Shown: in pieces, positions 38,273-47,376 of the stretch
How the letters are laid out: each line of letters begins with the position of its first letter
Position numbering within the stretch: position 1 is the stretch's first letter
Source: Oxalobacteraceae sp. CFBP 13730
GTDB lineage: Bacteria; Pseudomonadota; Gammaproteobacteria; Burkholderiales; Burkholderiaceae_D
Reading direction: 5' to 3'
DNA: 64,000 nt
NCBI GenBank assembly: GCA_014841835.1
Contig: JACYUQ010000004.1
Coordinates: forward strand, 1 to 64,000
Program-made: the position numbers and the translations under genes
Notes under the pieces: generated by a model
Database searches by the model: none
What the model saw: the letters and a program-made list of their open reading frames with translations, nothing else
What the model was told of the DNA's origin: nothing

Positions 38273-39916
38273 ATGGCAACGCCTATCAATTCAGAAATCC
38301 CGTCTACCTTGGAGTCATCCACTGGATCCACGACGACGCTGCTTATTGAGCATTTGTCTAGACACGAAGCATCAACGCTTGCCGCTTTGCTAGGATTTTC
38401 CACCATGGAGCTGCTAAGTAAGAAATTAGGCCCGGGCGCGCTTAGTCCAAAGGGCTTAGCGTATTTCTTCGTAAGCGTTCATGGAGATTACGAAATTCTG
38501 CGGAGGCCTAATATTCGAGCACTTCTGCTTTCAAAACTTAGTCATGCCGAGGCTACGGAACTGTGCGAGCTGCTTCTGTTGCCCATCATCTCGCCCCATC
38601 AGACCTTAACCGGCATCAATTTCGACACGCCACGGTATCTGGAGCTTTTCGACAGGTGGTACGGGGTAGATACTGAAGTCCTTAGAACACCGCCGCACCC
38701 TATTGAAGGGTCTCAAAAAGCCGTCGCTTCTCACAAGCTCAAAGTTCATCAACTGAACGCATTCCGCGAGCTTAGACGCGCGATCGCTACTCCATCGTCC
38801 ACCCTGATTCACATGCCCTTAGGGGCAGGAAAACTACGGCTAGTCGCAACTGCTGTCTTAGATTTTTTTCGCTCGGCAGACGATGATAGGGCGATTGTGT
38901 GGTTCGCACCAGGCGCAGCCATGTGCGAAGAGGCATTCCTAGAGCTTCGAGACGTGTGGAAGCAGCTTGGCTCTCGTGATACTACCCTCCTTCAAATCTA
39001 TGGCAACTATCCACCTCGAGATTTGGATAGATTAGACGGCGCTATTGCGGTTATTGACATCCTTCGAATTGCCAAAGATGACCAAGCACTGGAAAAGCTG
39101 GGAACCACGACATCGGTCGTTATTTTTGCGGATGCAGAGAATCTCATCCACCCCACTGGAGCAGAAATCGTCCGAAGGATGTCCATGGGTGGAAAATTTT
39201 CTTTAGTAGGTATTCTCGCTTCATCAGGTGCCGACATTCCTCGGGGACCTCGCCGGGATCTGTTGGAAGCGGCATTTTCTGGAGGTTGCATTTCCCTAGC
39301 AGAGGGTGAATTACAAAATCTGCACGATGGGGGCGATTTCATGCATATCGCGGGGTCGGTTGTGCACCTCACTATTGCAACGCCTGCGGTCCCTATGGAC
39401 ACAGACTTGTCGCACGCGGATTATGACAGTGCACTCGACTTTGATAATTCCTATGTGAGCCGGCTGGACAACAACATTGAACGCAACGAACGCTTACTGG
39501 CCCTCTTGCAAGAAGAATCTAAAAACAGCGGACGTATTATTTTTTTTGCTACCACTTCGGCAAGCGCGAGGCTGTTTGCTGGCCTATTACCCGTTCTTGG
39601 AATATCAGCGAGATCAATAACGGCCGATGAGTCGCCAGCTGCCCGTGCCCTTGCCATTCAGAAGTTTGTGGCGAGAGATGAAAGAGTCTTGTGTGTCCAC
39701 GGTTTCTTACTCAATGGAAGCTTAATTTCGGATATCGCCGCATGTATAGTGGCTTCGCCCATTAAGTCCAAAGCATCTTTTCTCGCAACCATAGGCCGGG
39801 TTATTGAGGCTCGAGACGTCAGCCTACCCGCATTAAGACTTATAGTAGCAGCTGATTCGCAAGCCGACGCCAGCTTTGTGGCGTCGTTAGACACTTGGTT
39901 AACGCTTGAATTTTAG
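38273..39916 (+). CDS. SF2-helicase-like protein with degenerate ATPase motifs
   Basis: A 547-residue protein shaped like a DEAD/DEAH helicase: KVHQLNAFRELRRAI resembles a Q-motif, then motif I HMPLGAGKLR, a motif Ia-like AIVWFAPGAA, a motif II position and a motif VI-like ATIGRVIEARD. Two key residues are off. Motif I has G184-AGK187-L188, with Leu for the Thr/Ser that holds magnesium, and motif II reads A286-D-A-E-N290 in place of DEAD/DEAH. ATP hydrolysis is therefore doubtful. It starts 4 bases after the FtsK-motor gene, so it is part of the same operon. I know of no such gene in the standard ssp or dnd cassettes. Confidence 0.6.
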   Translation: MATPINSEIPSTLESSTGSTTTLLIEHLSRHEASTLAALLGFSTMELLSKKLGPGALSPKGLAYFFVSVHGDYEILRRPNIRALLLSKLSHAEATELCELLLLPIISPHQTLTGINFDTPRYLELFDRWYGVDTEVLRTPPHPIEGSQKAVASHKLKVHQLNAFRELRRAIATPSSTLIHMPLGAGKLRLVATAVLDFFRSADDDRAIVWFAPGAAMCEEAFLELRDVWKQLGSRDTTLLQIYGNYPPRDLDRLDGAIAVIDILRIAKDDQALEKLGTTTSVVIFADAENLIHPTGAEIVRRMSMGGKFSLVGILASSGADIPRGPRRDLLEAAFSGGCISLAEGELQNLHDGGDFMHIAGSVVHLTIATPAVPMDTDLSHADYDSALDFDNSYVSRLDNNIERNERLLALLQEESKNSGRIIFFATTSASARLFAGLLPVLGISARSITADESPAARALAIQKFVARDERVLCVHGFLLNGSLISDIAACIVASPIKSKASFLATIGRVIEARDVSLPALRLIVAADSQADASFVASLDTWLTLEF

Positions 39917-39924
39917 GAGCTTGA

Positions 39925-41688
39925 ATGTCCTTTCCGATAATTCCACAAAATTTGTCGATCTTCGCAATGCGAAGCTCTGGATATCGCGATACTGCTCACG
40001 CGCTCGCCGAACTTATCGACAACGCAATTCAGGCTGGCGAAGATACAGAATCGCGTACCGAAGTTGAAGTGATCTGTATTGACGAAACGCCTGTCGATGG
40101 GCGTCGTCAGATTTCACGTATTGGCGTCTACGACAACGCTAAGGGTATGAATCCAGATTTTTTGAGAAATGCTCTTCAATTTGGCAATGGTTCGCGTCTC
40201 GAAAAATCTCAGCAAAAGGGTATTGGCAAGTTTGGAATGGGGTTACCAAATTCGTCAATTTCCCAGTGCAAACGGGTAGATGTTTGGACCTGGCAAGAAG
40301 AAGTAGTCCATCACGCATATTTGGATGTGCAAGAAATTCAAGATGGCGCGATGACAGAGGTCCCGGAGCCGCAGCCGTCTGAGATCCCATATGAATGGCG
40401 GTCACTTATTGCTGGCAATATTGGAAAACACGGTACTTTAGTCGTATGGAGCGACTTGGATCGGGTATCTTGGAAACAAAGCACGACGCTGCTTCGCCAC
40501 ACTGAGTTTATCAGCGGCCGTGTCTACCGACACTTCATAAACGACAAATCTGTAAGAATTCGGCTTGCCGCCTATGAAAGCAAGACTAAGACATCCGTAT
40601 TCGAAAGCTTCGTTCGGTCGAACGATCCGCTCTACTTGATGTCTGGTACGAATGCACCTCCGCCCTTCAACCAGAAGCCGGCGTTTGTTATGTTCGGGCA
40701 GCCGCTAGTCCTAGCAGTGGCGCATAACGGAGTAGAGCATCCAGTGACAATCACTGCCTCTATCTGCAAGCCGGAAACGAGGCGAGAAGGCGGAACTAAG
40801 CCCATTGGACAGCACGCGCAGAAAAATCAGGGCATTTCCGTTGTTAGATCCAAGCGAGAGCTGGAGCTCAATCATAGCTTTACAAATTCATATGACACCC
40901 GGGAGAGATGGTGGGGGATTGAAGTGCAGTTCGACCCGGGCTTAGATGATGTCTTTGGTGTTACTAACAACAAGCAGTCGGCCACTGGCTTCATGCACTT
41001 AAACATTGAGGAGGACGCTGGGGAGGAAGGCCTTAGTGTGAAGGATTACCAAGAGGACCTAGTGCTAGATCATGATCCTCGCCTTGCCATGTATCGTATT
41101 AGTCGGGAGATTGAGAAACTATTGAATTCAATGCGCTCGCAAGTCGCAAAGATGCGAGAAGGTGAACGCGTTCAATCCGATAAAGAGCGATCAGAAAGCA
41201 AAGCAGAGAAAGCAGCGACAGATTCGGTAATGAGGCGCAGAGAGCGGACGGGCGACATCGGCAAGAGCGATAGAGGGGAACATGCATCGACGGATGAGCG
41301 GGCATCGGCACTAACGGTCGATATAGTGCACGACGGGGTAGACGAGACAAAAGCGCACCATCTAGCGGTTGACTATGTCACCAAGAAAATTAAGTTTAGG
41401 TTCCGGCATGCTGATATGACAGGCCCTAGCTTCTTCGACGTCTCCACTGCGGGCGGTGTGATTCTGGTAACTCTTAACAACCGCCACCCAGTGCATGCGC
41501 GTCTTTTTGCAGCTCTACAGAAGGATGATGGTCCAGAAGTTCAGTACGCAAGAGAGGTCCTTTCATTAATCGCCGCATGGGCACGAATGGAAGACGAATC
41601 ACCCAGCGAGAAACTTAGAAGAACCCTTGAGGAGACTCGCTTCTCCTGGGGAAGCATGGCCTTGGACTTCTTTGAGCTTGAGGATTAG
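39925..41688 (+). CDS. GHKL (HSP90/MutL-like) ATPase
   Basis: A 587-residue protein with an N-terminal GHKL ATP-binding fold. The N box is E29-LIDN33, the G1 box D70-NAKG74 (the usual DxGxG with Ala for the first Gly), and the G2 box GIGKFGMG (99-106). The middle (about 150-370) is a transducer-like region; a charged coiled-coil-like linker (about 390-450) precedes a C-terminal domain of about 120 residues. The ATPase looks intact. Similar proteins act as ATP-driven clamps in several anti-phage systems (established for the fold, not for this protein). GGAG at 39917 is its ribosome site, 8 bases after the helicase-like gene's stop. Confidence 0.7.
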   Translation: MSFPIIPQNLSIFAMRSSGYRDTAHALAELIDNAIQAGEDTESRTEVEVICIDETPVDGRRQISRIGVYDNAKGMNPDFLRNALQFGNGSRLEKSQQKGIGKFGMGLPNSSISQCKRVDVWTWQEEVVHHAYLDVQEIQDGAMTEVPEPQPSEIPYEWRSLIAGNIGKHGTLVVWSDLDRVSWKQSTTLLRHTEFISGRVYRHFINDKSVRIRLAAYESKTKTSVFESFVRSNDPLYLMSGTNAPPPFNQKPAFVMFGQPLVLAVAHNGVEHPVTITASICKPETRREGGTKPIGQHAQKNQGISVVRSKRELELNHSFTNSYDTRERWWGIEVQFDPGLDDVFGVTNNKQSATGFMHLNIEEDAGEEGLSVKDYQEDLVLDHDPRLAMYRISREIEKLLNSMRSQVAKMREGERVQSDKERSESKAEKAATDSVMRRRERTGDIGKSDRGEHASTDERASALTVDIVHDGVDETKAHHLAVDYVTKKIKFRFRHADMTGPSFFDVSTAGGVILVTLNNRHPVHARLFAALQKDDGPEVQYAREVLSLIAAWARMEDESPSEKLRRTLEETRFSWGSMALDFFELED

Positions 41689-41690
41689 CG

Positions 41691-42773
41691 ATGGGTGGGC
41701 GCGAAGCTATCCGCGGGTTTGCTGTCCAAACTCTAATATGCCTACTTGACTCGATCTCGACGGCTCACTCATGGGTCGGCGTCACGCTTGAGCCAGACTC
41801 TGCCAACGACAAGGTAGACATCCTTTGGGAACTAGCAGATGGCACAACCTGTGGTCAACAGGTTAAATCGTCTAAAAATCAAATCAGCAAAGCCGATGTG
41901 GTGATATGGTGCAAAGATCTAAAGGAATCCGGGCGTGCAAGCAGATACCAATTAATTCTGGCAGGGCCAATTGCAGCTGCTGTATTGGCTAATTCACCTT
42001 TTGACGACGTAGATGTCCCAACGCCCACATCGATGGACGTACTAGCGCTTATTGATCAGGCTATAACAAAGGTTGATCGCTATCTGACAGCCAAATCAAT
42101 CGACCCGCTTCCACTATCACTTCGCGAATTGTTGATTCATGAATTGGTTGCTCGTATGACTAAGGCGGCGATCAGCGGAAGAAGAATGTCGCGTGAAGAG
42201 TTCGATGGATGGTTGTTGAGTACGATTACGGCCTCATATCCGCAAGCCGTCAATGAACGTTTGACCGACAACTGTTCTGTCCTCTGGAGTGCCTTAGAGC
42301 TGGCGGCCCCTATGGAGGCCGCGGTTGAAGCTTTTGAGTTGGTACTCCCACTCACTGTCGTCAACGGTGGGGCATTCATAGCCATCGTAGAGATGTTTCT
42401 AGTGCGCATTTGGTCTGATACGTGGGAAATGCGTTATCGCCCCGAGTGCGTGGTTCCAAGTGGGCCAAGCGAAAAGCACCTCACTCGCCGGGAACTTGGA
42501 CAGCCGTTCGGTGACTTTGCGATCTCTCCCCGATCGTCGGTGCAACAGTCAGTCTTGTTCGTTCCAGTTCAACGAGTAGGATATGACTCAGGGAAGTGGC
42601 CTCTGGGCGACTATCAGATTGAGCTATTCATAAAATATGCCTCACAAGCAATGCTGCGCTCAGTCAAGAGGACCTCAATAACAATAAGAATGGATGAGTA
42701 CTCTGTTTTCACTTCTGGTGGTATCCGGTACATTTCCATCTCTAATTTGGATCAGTGCCTGAGACTGCTGTGA
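41691..42773 (+). CDS. Candidate PD-(D/E)xK-type nuclease, DUF4297/Cap4-like
   Basis: A 360-residue protein whose first 90 residues resemble the dsDNA-nuclease domain of the DUF4297/Cap4 group: G-F-x-x-Q near the start (IRGFAVQTL), E34, D43 in KVDILW and Q57-V-K59-S-S. This fits the core of a PD-(D/E)xK fold with Gln in place of the first acid of the ExK pair, as known in several restriction nucleases. The rest (about 95-360) is of unknown fold. It begins 2 bases after the GHKL gene, closing the six-gene operon, and could be the effector nuclease of that partner. The nuclease call is an inference from motif pattern. Confidence 0.55.
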   Translation: MGGREAIRGFAVQTLICLLDSISTAHSWVGVTLEPDSANDKVDILWELADGTTCGQQVKSSKNQISKADVVIWCKDLKESGRASRYQLILAGPIAAAVLANSPFDDVDVPTPTSMDVLALIDQAITKVDRYLTAKSIDPLPLSLRELLIHELVARMTKAAISGRRMSREEFDGWLLSTITASYPQAVNERLTDNCSVLWSALELAAPMEAAVEAFELVLPLTVVNGGAFIAIVEMFLVRIWSDTWEMRYRPECVVPSGPSEKHLTRRELGQPFGDFAISPRSSVQQSVLFVPVQRVGYDSGKWPLGDYQIELFIKYASQAMLRSVKRTSITIRMDEYSVFTSGGIRYISISNLDQCLRLL

Positions 42774-43205
42774 GCGAGTTATGGAGCCAGCAAAAAATCT
42801 TGGTTCTCGTCTGCCCCGCAAATATAGTGATATTGTACGGCGAGTCCTCACGGCCGCTGTGGATTAATAGGTAGCGTCGCAAGCATGACTATTACCGTGA
42901 AATCTGATGCGCATGGGTGCTGTAATCATCCCTCCATAGTCACGAGGCGATGTTGAGGTCTTCTAACTTCCAGGTCTGGACGTCGTCCAATCAAAGCAAT
43001 CGGCTAACTGGAACCGATCTCCGACCGTCTTGATTCGGATAGTTGTCGTGCCATGTCCTCTTTCGCAGGTAGACTCATCGCAAGGTAGCTCGCGGCCGAG
43101 GCCGCTTTATCCACATGATCAGATGCTCTCGGTTTCGAAACCGATGAGAATGGAATATGGAAGATTTTTTTATATCGTCTCGTTCATTGCCGCTTCCGCT
43201 CTCGG
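42774..43205. other. Convergent intergenic region of the island
   Basis: 432 bases between the 3' ends of the two operons. No plausible gene was found. It holds a perfect 16-base palindrome (43129-43144) and a DnaA-box match TTATCCACA (43107-43115), which could be chance. No classical terminator with a T-run is evident. Confidence 0.5.
43129..43144. repeat. Perfect 16-base palindrome between the convergent operons
   Basis: TCGGTTTCGAAACCGA reads the same on both strands. It may be the stem of a bidirectional terminator or a protein-binding site; there is no adjoining T-run. Confidence 0.6.
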
Positions 43206-44066
43206 TTACTTGTGGCAGACGATGCAGGAACCGTTGCCTTCATCGACTCCGTAAATGTCGTCGATGTCGTCCGGACAAGCCTTAGTAGGCCGCAACGGAT
43301 TGATCGGGATAGCTTTGCGCATGCGATTACGGCGAACCTCATATTCGGCCTGAATCGCAGCTACGCGCTCAGGCTGTTCCATATCGCTGAGCGACTCGCC
43401 CTTTGACCAGGTGAAAGGCGAGCCATGATCTAAGGCATCCTTTTCGAGAGCTTTGGCAGCCTCATAGGACTCGGGATGCTGCTCGCGCAGTCTTACCCAC
43501 TCAATCTTCTGCTGAAAGAAACAGAAAGTACATCCGCTACGCGATCTCCACTCATAATACTTTGGATATCCGACACCAGAGTTTTCAAGTATATCGATTA
43601 CGCCGACTTTATCGATGCCATCCTCTCGGAAGGGCAACTTGACGAAAAGATTATCGGCTTTGGCCGAGTAGCCCTCGCGGTATTCTTCATCGGCGCGGAT
43701 AGCAACATAGGACGTAACCTTATCGCCTGCCGCAAGCATGGGCCTCACCCAGCTTTCGAAGGGAGCTAGCTTCAGCTGCCGTGTGCACCAACGCGTGTTG
43801 GGGCTGGGCAGGAAGTGATTGTATTGGCGCAGCCAGAAGGTGAAGTCTCGGTCAGGGTTGAGTCTTAGAATAGGTTTGCCAAGCCGGCCTTCGAGCTTCC
43901 CGAGGAATTCGTAGACCTCTGGGAGCTCTTCGCCAGTGTCTGTGAAAAAGTATTCGATCTCAAGTTCGGGATGATGCTCCCGCATGTACACAGCCAGCGC
44001 CGCGCTATCCTTGCCGCCAGAAATCCCTAAAACGTGCCTCTCAGCCATTGGCCTCCTCCGTGTCAA
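43206..44066 (-). CDS. sspD: PP-loop ATP pyrophosphatase of the PAPS-reductase family, SspD/DndC-like
   Basis: A 286-residue enzyme with the PP-loop SGGKDS (16-21) that activates substrates by adenylation. Cys pairs in RWCTRQLK, GCTFCFFQ and CIVCHK could hold a metal or Fe-S cluster, as in DndC. In phosphorothioation it is thought to activate the DNA backbone so that sulfur from a cysteine desulfurase can replace an oxygen. It overlaps the upstream ATPase gene by 26 bases, or 8 if the start is the ATG at 44048. Alternatives are other PAPS-reductase homologues, but the neighbours support DNA sulfuration. Confidence 0.7.
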   Translation of the reverse strand: MTRRRPMAERHVLGISGGKDSAALAVYMREHHPELEIEYFFTDTGEELPEVYEFLGKLEGRLGKPILRLNPDRDFTFWLRQYNHFLPSPNTRWCTRQLKLAPFESWVRPMLAAGDKVTSYVAIRADEEYREGYSAKADNLFVKLPFREDGIDKVGVIDILENSGVGYPKYYEWRSRSGCTFCFFQQKIEWVRLREQHPESYEAAKALEKDALDHGSPFTWSKGESLSDMEQPERVAAIQAEYEVRRNRMRKAIPINPLRPTKACPDDIDDIYGVDEGNGSCIVCHK

Positions 44067-47000
44067 TTGAAGCCAACATCATCCCGACCTTAGCCAAGAT
44101 TGCTAGCAATACTTCCGTCTCCAGCCCTTCTCTATACAGCATCGAGACGACCTCGTCGGCCTTTGAGTCCACCGTTTGGCGATGACGGTCCGATATCGTG
44201 AACGAGCGTGAAATCATCTTGGTGTCCGAGCCAGCGCCAATAACTACAGCAATAGCCTCGCTGTGAGCCTGCCGGCCTTGCACTGCCGCAAAGGCCTCAG
44301 CCTCGCGGAAACGTCGCGCGAATTTGGCGAGTTCCAAGATCGCCGCGTCGATATGGCGATCCACCCAGTCGCGCGGAGGCCTCTCAGCCGCCATGCTCAG
44401 TAGACTTTCGAGCGAGGTCCGCGAGCCATCGAAGTTGGCAAGACGTGTAGCGAAACCATCCATTTGTAGGTCGCCCGAAATACCGGAGACCGAGCGGGCC
44501 CGCGCTCGAAGTGCATCGAGGTCGTCGCTGCTCGCGTCGAGCGCGGAAAGCATCTTGGCTTCGACTTCGGCGAGCATCTTACCGTAGGCACCGGCGAGCT
44601 CTTGCAATGGCGCGCGCAGTGCCTGCACGTAGGACTTGCCGTCGGCAACGCCCAAGAGCGAGGTTAGGTCGACGAACAGGACCTTGTGCGGATCGTTGGC
44701 TTTAAGGAGCATATCGCGCATGTCTCTGGCTACCTGCCCTAGCCGCGAGGTACGTCGGGCCCATTCGGGCAAATTGAATACCATCGCCACCAAGCCGCGC
44801 GCTGCCTCAAGCGGGTCTGCCGCGCCAGCGCTTTCGCCAATCTCAGCCAATATCTCGGAGATCCCTTCGAGAATCTGGTTTTTGTTTTCGTCGATGGCTA
44901 CCCAACGCAGCGAGAAGCGGCTGGGGTCTTGCAGGCACTCATCAATGTCAAAATCGGTGAGTCGCGGCACGAACATTCCATCCTTATAGACGGCGATGTT
45001 CGTTTTATGGGCGAGCAGGAAGACTGTGAGAATTACAGGATGAATACCCCGCTTCATGCCGAAAGGCGGCGCACTCCACAACGCATAAACTTCATGCGCG
45101 CCTACGCGAGCATTGGCATCGGAGAAGAGGACGCGGGTAGCATCCCATAGCAGCGCGAAGCCCTTAGCAAAACCATCACTAGGTGGCATACAACGCCATG
45201 CGCCGGAAGCGTCTTGGCGATGAAGCTCCGTGCTCTTGAGCAGCGTTTCATAGAGACCGCGCTCGGCTGGAAATCCCTCGAAGCCCAAGGCCTCTTGACC
45301 TTCGGCATTGATCATCGCGTGCAACAGTTCACGGCGGGCCTTCACGCTGTTGCTCGACACACTGTCGCGGTTGACCAGTTCGCTCCATACCGGAGGCGAA
45401 TGCTTGAATAGGTCGTCGGCCAGCATGGATGCCTCGGGGGAGAGCTTCTCTCCTGGCTCTACGATCTGATGCTCGCCCTTATGCCACTTTGCCCTCGACA
45501 CTGCGGCTTGTAATTGATCCTCAAGATCGGCCCGCGTTGCCGCCAACCGCGCGTAGACCTCGCGCCGGGCGACGGCGTCACCAGAAAGCTCATGCCGCTC
45601 CTTGACTTGTTCTAACGCCACCAGCTCAGCAGATAGCTCCGCGATGCGGACATGGTTAGTGGGGATGCCTACCATTACTGGCCATGGACGAAGCTTTGAG
45701 CAGTCCGCCGCTCGAAGGCTTGCTTCGCGCTGGCTCATACCCTTAGTCGGGAGAGCAAGAATAAACGCCCCGAATTCGCCCTTCTTAGGTTGAAAGTTAG
45801 CGGCGACTTTCTCGGCCTGCTCGCTGCTGCAAAGCGAGAGCTCCATCCAGCGCATTGCTCCTGTCTCGTGATAGTGCCGTTTTGCTACTACTGGATGCAG
45901 GCCCATAAGCTGTGCAAGCCAGGCGTAATCGATACCAGGCGAAGTAGCCATGGCTTGGGCAATCGCTGCATCAATGTCGAAGTCGCTGCCCTCAAACACC
46001 GACCAAGCGCCGGTGTAGCTCTTGAATAGCACGACCTTGAGCGAGCTAAGCTTTTCCAGCGCAGCGTCGAGTTCATCGCGGGATTTGTCGTAGAAAAGTG
46101 CGCCGATTACTGCAGAGTCGGCCGCAAGGCCGGAGCCACTGCGGAACAAATCAATAACTGCGATGTTCTTGATCAGTGACACAAGCAACGCGTCGCCCGT
46201 TTTAGCCTCGGCCCGCTCGACCGCTTCGACGGCTTGCGACCAGCGATGCCCGTCAGGAGAAGCAAGGATCGCCGGCTCCAAGTTTGATCGCAGGTAGTCC
46301 CAGTAGTCACTAGGACGATACCAGGTCGCATCGCTTTTGAGAGTCGAGTTCAAATAGGACTGGAAGCCATACGGTTCTACTGAAGATAGGAAGCCAAACG
46401 TGCTACGCTCGTTTTGTCCAAACTGTCGCTTAGAAATCGGGCCCAGCAGTGCGGCCATGGCCGGGTGCAGTGGCCAGCAGGCCTCCAGTGCCTGCGCAAA
46501 GTCCTTTCCCACTGCGGGCCGGCGCGAACGGATCGCCTCAGAAATGGTCATGGACGCGTCGCGCATCCAGTGCGGGATTTCCTTGGCCTCGATCGCTCGG
46601 CCAATTAGCTCGACAACTTCATCGCTCGCGGCTACGAAAGGAAGGTCGACGTAGCGGCCTTGGATCTTTGCCCAGTCGTCGCGGGTATCGATGCCCAAGC
46701 GGGCCGAATATTGTGCGAAGGACTGATGCAGCACACCAACGACAACTAGACATCCTTCCGAACGAGCGGCCGCCTCGGCAAGCTCTTGGAAAAAGTAAAC
46801 ATCATCACCGGAACCCAAGGCCGAAGCCTCCAAGAACTTCCCCATCTCGTCGATGATGACTAGTACGCCGTCATGCGGTCGATTTTTGGCTTCTTCAAGC
46901 AACTCGGCGATCAACGACTGAGCATTCGGCCTACTGCGGCCATCAACGGTCTTACCCTGCGCGCGGCGTAGCGCGGCATGAATCTCTGCCACGACGCTGC

Positions 47001-47376
47001 TACGCCGGCCAACCGTCGGGACGAGCAACCAGCCATTGCGAACTGGGAATGCCTTGTCAAATGACGGCTTTGAGTTGAGATGCAAAGCGTCACGTGCTTT
47101 CGCTCGAAGATCCTTATTTGAATGCAAGACGCTCGCCAACGCGACTGCCAACGAGCTCTTACCTCCGCCGAATGGGCCCGTCCAAGTGAAGCATCGTTGA
47201 TTGGTACTAGAGAGCTGCGTACACATGCCATCGACCACAGAAGCCGCAGTCGCGTGGCAGATGTAACCAGCGAGTGCGTCGGCGCGGCCGATGTCGGCGT
47301 CGACACGGATAGAACGCTGGTATTGGCGTGAAATCTGGACACTATCCGAAAGCGCCTCATGCTTAGTGTCAGTCAT
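44041..47376 (-). CDS. sspC: Large P-loop ATPase, SspC-like
   Basis: A 1111-residue ATPase. Walker A is GPFGGGKSS (about residues 68-76) and Walker B is LVIIDEMGKFLE (about 171-182), followed by a sensor-like VVGVLHQSF. The remaining 850 residues are mostly helical, with no recognised domain. In the Ssp system the ATPase SspC works with the nickase SspB and the PP-loop enzyme SspD on single-stranded phosphorothioation; order and strand agree here. It overlaps the DUF4007 gene by 8 bases at its 5' end and the PP-loop gene at its 3' end. Confidence 0.62.
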   Translation of the reverse strand: MTDTKHEALSDSVQISRQYQRSIRVDADIGRADALAGYICHATAASVVDGMCTQLSSTNQRCFTWTGPFGGGKSSLAVALASVLHSNKDLRAKARDALHLNSKPSFDKAFPVRNGWLLVPTVGRRSSVVAEIHAALRRAQGKTVDGRSRPNAQSLIAELLEEAKNRPHDGVLVIIDEMGKFLEASALGSGDDVYFFQELAEAAARSEGCLVVVGVLHQSFAQYSARLGIDTRDDWAKIQGRYVDLPFVAASDEVVELIGRAIEAKEIPHWMRDASMTISEAIRSRRPAVGKDFAQALEACWPLHPAMAALLGPISKRQFGQNERSTFGFLSSVEPYGFQSYLNSTLKSDATWYRPSDYWDYLRSNLEPAILASPDGHRWSQAVEAVERAEAKTGDALLVSLIKNIAVIDLFRSGSGLAADSAVIGALFYDKSRDELDAALEKLSSLKVVLFKSYTGAWSVFEGSDFDIDAAIAQAMATSPGIDYAWLAQLMGLHPVVAKRHYHETGAMRWMELSLCSSEQAEKVAANFQPKKGEFGAFILALPTKGMSQREASLRAADCSKLRPWPVMVGIPTNHVRIAELSAELVALEQVKERHELSGDAVARREVYARLAATRADLEDQLQAAVSRAKWHKGEHQIVEPGEKLSPEASMLADDLFKHSPPVWSELVNRDSVSSNSVKARRELLHAMINAEGQEALGFEGFPAERGLYETLLKSTELHRQDASGAWRCMPPSDGFAKGFALLWDATRVLFSDANARVGAHEVYALWSAPPFGMKRGIHPVILTVFLLAHKTNIAVYKDGMFVPRLTDFDIDECLQDPSRFSLRWVAIDENKNQILEGISEILAEIGESAGAADPLEAARGLVAMVFNLPEWARRTSRLGQVARDMRDMLLKANDPHKVLFVDLTSLLGVADGKSYVQALRAPLQELAGAYGKMLAEVEAKMLSALDASSDDLDALRARARSVSGISGDLQMDGFATRLANFDGSRTSLESLLSMAAERPPRDWVDRHIDAAILELAKFARRFREAEAFAAVQGRQAHSEAIAVVIGAGSDTKMISRSFTISDRHRQTVDSKADEVVSMLYREGLETEVLLAILAKVGMMLASIDTEEANG

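Noticed and set aside
29406-42773. BREX, DISARM or Wadjet as the identity of the plus-strand operon
   Set aside because: No PglZ, BrxL, methyltransferase, PLD nuclease or JetABCD-like set was seen; size and order fit an FGH-type restriction module better.
43030-43254. 74-codon frame between the convergent operons
   Set aside because: It overlaps the PP-loop gene's end, lacks a ribosome site and a recognisable motif; probably chance.
43206-44066. A cysteine-biosynthesis CysH (assimilatory PAPS reductase)
   Set aside because: The gene sits in overlap with DUF4007 and ATPase genes, carries extra Cys pairs, and no other sulfate-assimilation gene is near; a DNA-sulfuration role is more likely.
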